DNA of 64,000 nt from Nageia nagi (taxonomy: Eukaryota > Pinophyta): assembly GCA_050084985.1 (NCBI GenBank), contig JBITNC010000001.1:8990001-9054000 (forward strand). Direction: 5' to 3'. Both the position numbers and the translations under genes were made by a program. Under the pieces are notes generated by a model, which ran no database searches, was not told where the DNA came from, and worked only from the letters and a program-made list of their open reading frames with translations. Below are positions 55,558-64,000 of the stretch, piece after piece. How positions within the stretch are numbered: position 1 is the first letter of the stretch; each line of letters starts with the position of its first letter.

Positions 55558-58104
55558 TGTTGGACTTCGAGTGACACTAAGAGGGGGGGGTGAATTAGTG
55601 TATATAAAAATGATCAATTTAACCTTCTTAAATAAAGATAGATTAAAAGCCAGAGAAAAATGAGCAAGCACACGAGTACATCACACAACACCAGATGTAA
55701 CGAGGTTCACCAGATTGGCTACATCCCCAAAAATGACTACTTGGACACCAATCCAAATCTAGCCATTAAAGAAAGCTTACAGATTCATAGCACCAACTGT
55801 GAAGGGTAGCACCAACTACCACTTTGAGAAATAGCAGCACCTACTGCTTGGAGCACCAACTCCAGCTCTCAAGCACCCACTTGAGACAACATTCAAAAAG
55901 GATGAAAGAATACAGTTCTAGAAGACCCTCAATGGTCTAGCTCTAATGCTCACTGTTCATTCTCTACACACAGCTCCAAAGTAACATAGTTAAATAATCA
56001 CTATACTCTATGCATATTCGTTTACTCACTTCACCTTCTCCGGATACTCCCCACTTCCACGCTATTCCATCCTCTCACAGAGCTCTACTCGCACATCTCA
56101 TCACTCTCACTTGCCTCCACTCCGGCCCTTCACTTTACACTCTTCTCTCTTCGCTCACACTTCTCAATCATCAATTCAAATTTTACTTTCATTCACAAGA
56201 AAAATGTTACGCATCAAGAAAAACCCCCGAGAAACTGTTCCTATCATGACATGTTATCAAAAACAAACTGAAAAGGAATCCTTGTTTGTAACTGCTCCTG
56301 CACCAAAGGGAGTTCACTATCTGAGTCTGGAACTGCTGTAACTGATGAACGCTCCTATTGCTCAAACAGATTTGTTCAGACACGTATATCTCTTCCTCTA
56401 CTGATTTTGGAGATTTGACAGTATCTAATTATTTCTGATAATCCCAGACTCTTTTCTTCTTCATAATGATATTTCTGATAATCCCAGACTCTTTTCTTCT
56501 TCATAATGATATTTCTGATAATCCTGGACTCTTTTCTTCTTCATAATGGTATTTTTGATAATTTTGAACTCTTTATTGTATACACCATGATGTCATCATC
56601 TCTGGACTTCAGAAGTAGAGTAAAACTAGCTTACCGAATATTTATTGTATACACCATGATGTCATCATCTTCAAACTCTGGAAGTAGAGTAAAATGCTTC
56701 TCGCATGATGTCATCATCTCTGGACTCTTATCTCTGCACTTTTATCTCTGGACTTTTGTCACCGCACTTTTATCTTCGCACTTTTGTCTTCAGACTTTTA
56801 TCTCTAGACTTTTATCACCGCACTTTTATCTTCGCACTTTTGTCTCCAGACTTTTATCTTCGGACTTTTATCACCGCACTTTTATCTTCGCACTTTTGTC
56901 TTCGAACTTTTATCTCCGAACTTTTATCATCGCACTTTTATCTTCGCACTTTTGTCTCCAGACTTTTATCTCCGGACTTTTATCACCGCACTTTTATCTT
57001 CGCACTTTTGTCTTCGAACTTTTATCTCCGAACTTTTATCTCTGGACTTTTATCTCCGGACTTTTATCATCGCACTTTTATCTTCGCACTTTTATCTTCG
57101 GACTTTTATCTCCAGACTTTTATCACCGCACTTTTATCTTCGCACTTTTGTCTCCAGACTTTTATTTTCGCACTTTTATCTCCGGACTTTTATCTCCGCA
57201 CTTTTATCTTCGCACTTTTATCTCCAGACTTTTATCTCTGCACTTTTATTTCCGCACTTTTATCTCCGAACTTTTATCTTCGGACTTTTATTTCCGCACT
57301 TTTATCTTTGAACTTTTATCTCCGAACTTTTATCTCCGCACTTTTGTCTCTGCACTTTTATCTCCGCACTTTTATTTCCGCACTTTTATCTCCGAACTTT
57401 TATCTCCGGACTTTTATTTCCGCACTTTTATCTCTGGACTTTTATCTCCGGACTTTTATCTCCGCACTTTTGTCTCTGCACTTTTATCTCTGCACTTTTA
57501 TTTCCGCACTTTTATCTCCGGACTTTTATCTCCGAACTTTTATTTCTGCACTTTTATCTCCGAACTTTTCAACACCAACTGCTGATGTCATCTTCTCTGA
57601 ACTCCGGAAGTAGAGTAAAATGCTTCCCGCATGATGTCATCATCTTCGGACTCTGGAAAAGAGTTTCAATGTATCTGCGTGGCCTTCTGGACTTTTCAAC
57701 ACCAACTGCTGACATCATCTTCATATTTCTGGAATGCTCTACTTTCAGAATACATAATTAACTGGTTCCGGCTCTTTTAATCACCCCTTGCTGACCTCAT
57801 CGCTTTCGAGATCCGATTTTGGATTAAGACCCAAAATTGCTGATGTCATCTTCATATTTTCAGAATGCTCTACTTCTGGAATACTTAATTAACTGGTTCT
57901 GGCTCCTTAATTACTCTTTGCTGACCTCACCTTCTCCAGAACCCAGATTTTTCCACAACTCTCACCTTTTTCGGAACCTGGATTTTTCCACAACTAAGCT
58001 TTATCATTTCATTCTGGAGCCTGCTTATTTGCTCTAGAAAAACTTGCACGAAGACACAGCCAAAAACACGTGTTGATAACAATGACAATCACACATGCAC
58101 AACA
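55558..58104 (-). repeat. 5' LTR of element B
   Basis: Same length and ends as 47640-50186. Contains the 14-bp array at 56720-57569 with the same span (850 bp) as in the other copy, so no whole units were gained or lost between the two LTRs in net terms. Plus-strand open frames at 56506-57613 are array artefacts. Confidence 0.95.
56720..57569. repeat. 14-bp tandem array in the right LTR of B
   Basis: About 60 units of acttttatctccgg variants. Many differences from the left-LTR array are C/T or G/A at the CCGG/CCAG/CTGG and CGCA/TGCA positions, as expected for decay at methylated CpG sites. Confidence 0.95.
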
Positions 58105-60198
58105 TGCCTTGTCCTCACCTCGTGGCTCCCCAAACAAGTCATGTTGTGGAAAATACATGCGGATGTATTCATTTTAGGGGTTACTTTCAAATTTTTGCGT
58201 ATTGCAAGTATAAAGCAAATGTGCAAAAATATAAAGTAAAGTGAAAATACTCCATCCACATGAACTTGAAACCTTAAGAGGCCAAAATTGAGTCCAATGG
58301 GTTTTGTACTAACCCCTAAAGGACTTTTACATTTTTCATATTTTTGCTCAAGTTCAAAAAATAATGAATTTTTCAAATGCTAAGTCCTATTTAGCATTAA
58401 TCCATAACTTAAACATGTATTAGTCCATGACTTAAAATTAAGTTTTAAACATGCATCATGCATTTTAACTTATAAATTTAAGTACTAAGCATGCTTTAAT
58501 TCTAACAATGTTAAGAGGCATGCATTTTAAACTTAGCATGCAAGATTCATTTAGCATAACATGCAAGATCTATTTAGCATGCAAGATCTATTTAGCATAA
58601 CATAAACATTTAAGTAACATGCAAGATCTATTTAGCATAACATGCAAGATCTATTTAGCATGACCTAAAAATTTAAGTAACATGCAAGATCTATTTAGCA
58701 TGCAAGATCCATAAAGATTTAAGTAAAAAATGATAAAAATCCCCCCCATTTTTACTTAAAGTGCTAACAACTTGGATGCTAAAAAATTATGTTTAAGTGT
58801 GAGGTTGCCTTGTTGTCACTTAAGGGGTAAACTTTAAATATGTAAGGGTGACTAAGGCAAAAAATCAAATCAAATTTGGAGTGGGTAAAAAAAATTAAAT
58901 ACCCAACAACAAGAGGTTGACAAAAAAAATGAAAGGGCCATGTGTAAGCCTCAGGGAGGTTGAGAAGATGGGCAGGGGTGGCAGGAGAGACAAAAGTCCA
59001 TGGAACTCTGACTGTAGCATGTCAAATAGTTGAACGAAACCCTGCAATGGTTCGGTGTGTTCATATCCTGCAGAACATAGCAGTCCAGGAGAACATGGCC
59101 GGTAGCAGCAGCTTTGGCAAACAATTCACATGAGAAACATGGCACGAAGTCGGGCAAGGTGCCTGTGTGTGTGCATATCCCGCGAGCTTGGCAAGGAGTG
59201 GACGCCATGGAAGAGGCTACAGTAGGCAGTGGGGGCAAATGCTGCAATCAGTGGAGTCCAGGCAACGAGGAGCCAGAGGAGCGCAGAGGAGGTCGGGAGG
59301 AGGAGCTACGACAGTGTGTGGGCGGGAGGAGCGGGGGTGGAGGAGCCACCACCACGCGTGCGAGGAGGACCCCCCTCGATTTAAATATTTTTGATTATTT
59401 TTGAAATAGATTTTTTAAAAAATCAAAAAATATAATATATATTTTTTATTTTTTATATATATTTTTTATATTTTAAATTCGTTTCAAATATAAAAAATAT
59501 ATATATATATATTTTTGATTGAAATAAAAAAATATATATATATTATATTAAGCCTTGGAATATATTATTGTGCCCCTAAATATATTATTGTGGTAGAACC
59601 AAAAAAAATTGTCCTCCTCTCTAATTTTGTAAATGTTCATGCCTCACAAAAAAATACCATTTAACATAAAAAATGGTAGTATATGTAGGAGAAATGTCAC
59701 AACAATAGAGTACTATTTTTTAATCAAATAGTAATAACATAATACTACTAACATAAAAAATGTTAGTAAAAATATTGCAATTTTGCATCATATATTGGTA
59801 TTTAATCAAATAATTGAACCAACACATACTTTTAAGTTTAATATAATATGAACAACAAATTACAATTTTTGTATACTAACCCTTTTTAAAAGAACTATAG
59901 CAATTTAAAATTGCAAGTAACATAGAGGATTAGTAAAAAATTGCAACTTGTTAATCATAACTTAAAAAGGACTAACACATAGCAAATAATGTGTTAGTAG
60001 CATTATGTAATAATCCAAAAAAAAATGATCAAATAAGGAGGAACTTTATACCTTTTATTAAAAATTTACCTCACCAATGGGGTGTAAGATGAGGAATAAA
60101 GAAGGATGAAGAGCCTCCAAGATGTAGCTTCCACACCAAAAGAAGAGCTTCCACAACAAGGAGAGTTTCTACACCTAGAAGAAGAGCTTCCACAACAA
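58105..60198 (-). other. Element A leader, LTR-proximal part
   Basis: No gene. Contents: AT-rich DNA with repeated catgcaagatctatttagca units (58530-58710), a GC-rich block (about 58950-59370) with overlapping open frames on both strands (58951-59247 minus, 59114-59404 plus), an AT-only stretch (59390-59560), and a repeated agaagagcttccacaaca motif next to the primer site. With 47139-47634 it makes a leader of about 2.6 kb, long for a copia element of this type. The GC-rich block looks foreign to its surroundings. Confidence 0.6.
58530..58710. repeat. Short tandem repeats, catgcaagatctatttagca
   Basis: Seven or so copies of the 20-bp phrase, alternating with ataacatg or taaacatttaagtaa spacers, in the element A leader. 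Confidence 0.85.
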
Positions 60199-60211
60199 GG
60201 CTCTGATACCA
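60199..60211 (-). other. Primer-binding site of element A
   Basis: Minus-strand TGGTATCAGAGCC, exact initiator tRNA-Met site, 2 bp inside the 5' LTR. Confidence 0.95.
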
Positions 60212-60213
60212 AT

Positions 60214-60710
60214 TGAAGGATTTGAACTAGATCTAAACAAATCCTCTAGGACCTAAGACTAGGAAGCTAAATCATTCATCATCTACAATTCTAAGAACAT
60301 CATTCACACAATATGACACCAATATAATGTGGTTCCTCCCTCCTTGGGAGTACATCCACAACTAGTTCTCTATTCTCAATCTATGCCTCTCTTACAGCTA
60401 TTCTCTTGCTCTCTCCTACACAACCAAGTAGAGTAATCTTACTCCAAAACTTAGATATGTTACAAGAGGAGAGGCCCTCTATTTATAGCTTGAGAGCACC
60501 TCCCTAACCTTCCTTTAACCCAAGGGTAAGGTTAGGGTTACATTAAATGTATCACCTAACTTCAACCTACCAACTAACCACTGTGGTAAAGTCAAAGTCT
60601 ACATATTAAAGAATTCAATTAATCTCTTAAGGTATCTACATACCCTTAAGTGATTAATTGAATTTACAAGGAGTTTAGATATTCACAATATTTCATTACA
60701 AATTCTAACA
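60214..60710 (-). repeat. 5' LTR of element A
   Basis: 497 bp, starts TGAAGGATTTGAAC and ends ACAAATTCTAACA. The minus strand has a TATA box CTATAAATAGAGGG near 60487. Differs from the left copy at 8 positions. Confidence 0.95.
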
Positions 60711-61192
60711 ATATGAAACTTTTTACAACAAACTTTCATATCTTTACCTTTGAAATTTAGGCCATTTTCCATTATCAACCTTTGTGGTACACCAAACCTT
60801 GTGATGATGTTTTCAATGAGAAATGCAATGAATTTAGGTTGAGTGATTGATTTCATTGGGATTACTTCCACCCACTTGGTAGTGAATTTTGTAGCTGTAA
60901 TGACAAATTTGTGTCCCTCCCTAGAATGAGGATTAATCATACCAACCAAATCTATGCCCCACGTAGTGAATGACCATGGAGAAATAATAGAATGTAACTC
61001 TTGGGTAGGTTGTTTATCTAAATTTGCATGTTTTTAACATTGCAAACAAGTTTTAACATCATCCTTACAATCCTCTTCCATAGTAGGCCAGTAGTATCCA
61101 ACTCTCAAAATTTTGGTATATAGTGCTTTTGCATGAAAGTGACCACCATATAGAGCATCACAAGATTTTTCTAAGGCAATAGCTATCTCATC
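60711..61192 (-). pseudogene. Element C integrase, zinc-binding domain and catalytic core start
   Basis: The minus strand reads VGYYWPTMEEDCKDDVKTCL near 61085 (H2C2-type zinc region), then MVGMINPHSREGHKFVITAT (the first-Asp region), KWVEVIPMKSITQPKFIAFL and RFGVPQRLIMENGLNFKG, where a Glu occupies the usual second-Asp position (IMDNG in relatives). It ends at the element A target duplication and continues at 41876. A stop near 61035 interrupts the zinc region. Confidence 0.85.
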
Positions 61193-62080
61193 CTATGTTA
61201 AACATATCAACAATGCACCATCAAATGATCTCCTATACAAGAATTCTCTAATGATCACATATTTTACTACAGTTCTTTCCAATCTCACTTTTTCATTTCT
61301 ATCAAAATTATCAAGAAGTATTTGATTTTTCAAATAATTATAAATATCACAATACCAATTTTGAAAATCAATCTCTTCTACAATAATACAAGCATGAATT
61401 TCATCCATATGATCTATGTAAGAAGGAGAACTTAATTTACAAATCGTGAGGATGGTCTCTTCATCTTTGATTTTAATTGGTAGTAGTGTAGCTGCACTTA
61501 CAATGGCATTCGCATGCCTATTATTAGCTCTTGAAATATTATAAGTAGTATATCTATCAAACTGATCCAATAAATCAATCATTGCAAGTCTATAAGGTTT
61601 TAACTTTTCATCCTTAGTATTAAAGAAATCTTGTATTTGATTGACAACAAGTTAGGAATCCCCATATATATCTATATTCTAACTTTTCAAAATGATAGCA
61701 GCTTTCAAACCTAATATCAATGCTTCATATTCAGCCATATTGTTTGTACAATCAAAAGCAAGCTTGTATGCCATAGGGATTACCTAATTTGTAGGAGATA
61801 CTAAAATAATACTTGCTACTACTCCATGAGATCATTTTGACCTATCAAAATATAGAGTCCAAGAAGTAGGTTCATCTTCTATAAGGCATATGTAATCATT
61901 GAGGATCGATATCTCATCAAATTCATGCCATTGGCATCCCTTAAGCCTGTCTACACACTATTGGCATTAGGAGTCACCTTGAAATTCATCTGGAAATTCT
62001 TCATGGACAATTGCCTCTCTATCTTGAGGAAAATCTACTATTAGATCTACGATTGCTTAGCCTTTGAAAAATTTTTGTTT
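61193..62080 (-). pseudogene. Element C second (archaeal-type) RNase H
   Basis: The minus strand gives WTLYFDRS near 61860, AYKLAFDCTNNMAEYEALIL near 61765, GLKAAIILKS, then IDIYGDS near 61670 and LLDQFDRYTTYNISRANNRH (61570). The D...E...D pattern with NMAEYEAL and GDSxLVVNQ marks the additional RNase H found between RT-RNase H and integrase in Tat-lineage gypsy elements. Several stops interrupt it. Confidence 0.8.
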
Positions 62081-62099
62081 TACCACATTTTATTGAATT

Positions 62100-63260
62100 C
62101 CTATAACAACATCATCCACTTTGCAAGCCTACTTGATAAAATGTTGCTTAGACACAAGATATTTCAATGGGTTAGCATGAATAACAACAAATTTATTGCA
62201 ATATAATAAATAATGCCTCAATTTTTTAGTAGTGAAGACAATAGCACAATAATTTTTTTCCATAGGAGTGTATAAAGTCTCATAATCAATCAAAGTTTTG
62301 CTAAGATAATAGATGGCTCTTTTTCTATTTTTATATCTTTTTGACAAAGCATTGTTCCTAATGCATACAATGTGGCTGAGATGTATAACTAAGCAGGTTT
62401 TGAAAAATCCATGGGGACTAGGATGGGAGAATGAAGTAAATATCATTTAATATCCTCAAATGCTTTTTGATAATTATCACCTCTTACAAATTTAACATCC
62501 TTTTTGAGCAAATGAATGAATGGCCTACATTTATCTCCAAGTTAGGAAATGAACCTTTTACCTAAATTTATTCTACCTTGGAGGCTCCTTAGTTGTTTCA
62601 AGTTTTTGGGTAGAGGCATACTAACATTGGCTTTGAATTTTTTAGGATATACTTCTATTCCTCTATTAGAAATCATGAATCCTAATAATTTACCATAAGT
62701 AACTCCAAACGCACCCTTTTGAGGTTTAAGTCTTAGTTTGTACCTTTGCAAAATGGTGAATACCTCTTCAAGCACTTGTAGATGATCTTGTCCTTACTTG
62801 GATTTGACTAGAATATCATCAACGTATACCTCCATGGTTTTGTTAATGTGCTTATGAAACATGGTGACCATTGTTCTTTGATATGTAGAACCTATATTTT
62901 TAAGTACAAAAGGCATAACTATCGAACAAAAATTACCCCAAGGGGTAGTAAAAGCTAGTTTATGTTAATCATCATAGTTAATCAAAATTTGGTTATAGCC
63001 AAAAAATCCATCCATAAATGATAATGTATCATGACCAACTATACTATCAACAATCATATCAATATTTGGTAATGGAAAATCATACAAGCATTATTAATAT
63101 CATAAAAATTTGTACATACCCATATTTCACAAGTTGGTTTAGAAATAGGAACAACATCAGCCATCCAATCAGAATAGTAAATAGCTCTTATGAAACCAAC
63201 ATTCAAATATTTCTCTCTTTTTTTACTAATAAGGCCTTGGAAGGATGCATCTTTCTAGGT
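62100..63260 (-). pseudogene. Element C reverse transcriptase and first RNase H
   Basis: RT blocks on the minus strand: YLNVGFIRAIYYSDWMADVV near 63190, TNFYDINNA near 63105, FAFTTPWGNF-like sequence near 62940, EVYVDDILVKSK (62835, catalytic YVDD) followed by a TAA, then LEEVFTILQRYKLRLKPQKG (62775) and KQLRSLQGRI. RNase H: AIYYLSKTLIDYETLYTPME and KLRHYLLYCNKFVVIH (62345-62190). Typical gypsy order, with stops throughout. Confidence 0.85.
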
Positions 63261-64000
63261 TTTTGTTTGATTGGGTTGACATCCTCTTTCAATGGTATAT
63301 TGTGCATAATAAATGAGGGATCTAATCTTGACATATCATCATAAGACCAAGAAAAATTATTAGAATGCTCAATAAACTTGTTTTTGTACCTTTCTTGTTA
63401 TGGAAGAGATAAAGCTGCTCCAATTTGTAATAATCTCTCATCATCTAAAATGTTAATATTTATGTGTATCAACTCCTCTTATGGAAATGTAAGATCTTTT
63501 TGCAAAAAGGATGGTAATTCTTCTATGCTTGGCACTTGATTCGTAGTTGCATCTAATGGTTGAACCTATAATACTTCATGAAAATTGATCTCTTTACCAA
63601 AATAAACATATTCATTAAGTATATAATTTGGTTGATGTTTCTCATTAGATTTTGGGTAATTCTGAATGTGCCCCCAAGTATTCAAGAAGATCATCATCTT
63701 TCTGAAACAATCAAACTCAAGAGGTATAGAATCATCTATCCATGTATCTACATCAATATCATCTAATAATTCTATTAAATTGTATTCTTTGACAAACTTA
63801 ATAGGACCCCATTTCTATTTTATTTTTCCATCATTACCCAAACTTGTTTTGGTCATTTGAGTCTTAGAGGTATTAGGGAAAGTAAGCATTCCTTGTTCAG
63901 ATTTTCCTAAACCACCCTCCTTTGTATTTGCAATTTTGAAACATGTACTTGTGAACAAATGAAGAGGGAAAGATCTTCCCTAGTTTAGAATATGATGGTA
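63261..64000 (-). pseudogene. Element C protease-RT linker, cut by window edge
   Basis: The minus strand shows SWSYDDMSRLDPSFIMHNIP near 63330 and KEDVNPIKQKPRKMHPSKAL near 63280, the conserved lead-in to RT in Tat/Athila-type gypsy elements. Further upstream are IDDSIPLEFDCFRKMM near 63735 and acidic linker sequence. Protease and gag lie beyond the window. Confidence 0.7.

Larger units (their letters stand above)
47640..58104 (-). mobile_element. Ty1/copia element B (SIRE-like), full length, nested in A
   Basis: LTRs 47640-50186 and 55558-58104 are both 2547 bp, begin TGTTGGACTTCGAG and end GCACAACA. Duplication TGCCT lies at 47635-47639 and 58105-58109. Primer site and polypurine tract are in place. 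Total 10,465 bp. A long gag with a coiled-coil region and two extra zinc knuckles, plus very long LTRs, points to the SIRE/Maximus group; no env-like ORF lies between pol and the 3' LTR (only 232 bp). The pol frame is intact, but gag has a premature TGA, a frameshift and TAG stops. Confidence 0.95.
41877..60710 (-). mobile_element. Ty1/copia element A, carrying nested element B
   Basis: LTRs 41877-42373 and 60214-60710 are each exactly 497 bp and differ at 8 positions by hand alignment. The 5-bp duplication ATATG flanks them at 41872-41876 and 60711-60715. The initiator-Met primer site and polypurine tract are in place. Without B the element would be about 8.4 kb, with an unusually long (about 2.6 kb) leader before gag. 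It sits inside the integrase gene of gypsy element C. Its polyprotein frame is uninterrupted by frameshifts but has seven stops. Confidence 0.95.
38974..64000 (-). mobile_element. Tat-like Ty3/gypsy element C, 5' end beyond window
   Basis: On the minus strand, from right to left: RT with YVDD, RNase H, a second archaeal-type RNase H, a zinc-binding domain and integrase core (to 60711), then after a nested insertion the integrase C-terminus (41876-41270), a 3' region with 191-bp tandem repeats, a polypurine tract and a 3' LTR. RT, RNase H, second RNase H and integrase in that order mark the Tat lineage. The 5' LTR, primer site and gag lie beyond 64000. Copia element A (41877-60710) interrupts the integrase. 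Scattered in-frame stops make it inactive. Confidence 0.85.

Noticed and set aside
58951-59404. Small protein genes in the GC-rich block (98, 96 and 75 codons)
   Set aside because: Open frames overlap on both strands because of high GC; no motif, splice or promoter context, and the block lies inside a retrotransposon leader.

Overview
This is a stretch of plant nuclear DNA, AT-rich and dominated by retrotransposons in several states of decay. The plant assignment rests on one spliced host gene whose product matches the plant EXTL/GT64 glycosyltransferases, on Ty1/copia elements primed by initiator tRNA-Met, and on a Tat-like Ty3/gypsy element with two RNase H domains. Kilobase introns and deep piles of old LINE and LTR debris suit a large genome, perhaps a gymnosperm, but the species cannot be fixed from the sequence. 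No bacterial-type gene, operon or CRISPR array is present.

Layout. 0-17 kb: old, in-frame but stop-ridden remnants. These are LINE ORF1 pieces (minus strand, near 0.5-1.9, 4.7-5.1 and 14.65-16.3 kb), a solo copia LTR with target-site duplication (1029-1512), a plus-strand Gln-rich coiled-coil frame and related frames (5.5-10.1 kb), and LINE endonuclease (13.2-14.2 kb) and reverse transcriptase (16.4-16.9 kb) pieces. 17.9-24.3 kb: a degenerate copia element (D, minus) that split an older plus-strand copia gag (E) and was itself hit by a LINE 3' fragment (20.0-21.2 kb). 25-26.2 kb: two LINE C-terminal zinc-binding regions on opposite strands.

27.34-37.66 kb: the one convincing host gene, a five-exon GT64 glycosyltransferase on the minus strand. 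Its exons join in phase to 341 codons plus stop. Intron 4 carries two facing SINE-like pol III boxes. Intron 1 (5.9 kb) carries an antisense repeat-type ORF and two families of degenerate tandem repeats. A minisatellite lies about 0.8-1.3 kb upstream of the start codon.

38.97-64.0 kb: a three-level nest, all on the minus strand. Gypsy element C (3' LTR 38974-39615; its 5' end lies beyond the window) is interrupted inside its integrase by copia element A (41877-60710, 497-bp LTRs, TSD ATATG). A is interrupted in its leader by copia element B (47640-58104, 2547-bp LTRs, TSD TGCCT). B has a SIRE-like layout: a long gag with a coiled coil and extra zinc knuckles, an intact 1020-residue pol frame, and LTRs filled with about 60 copies of a 14-bp repeat. 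The inner, necessarily younger element B has more LTR divergence (about 4.5% in a hand-aligned 485 bp) than its host A (8 of 497, 1.6%).

The most notable signals are this age inversion, the 14-bp LTR array open in three frames, frame-preserving decay in which nearly all stops can be derived by C-to-T change (CAG, CAA, CGA), and the uncharacterised ORF in GT64 intron 1.
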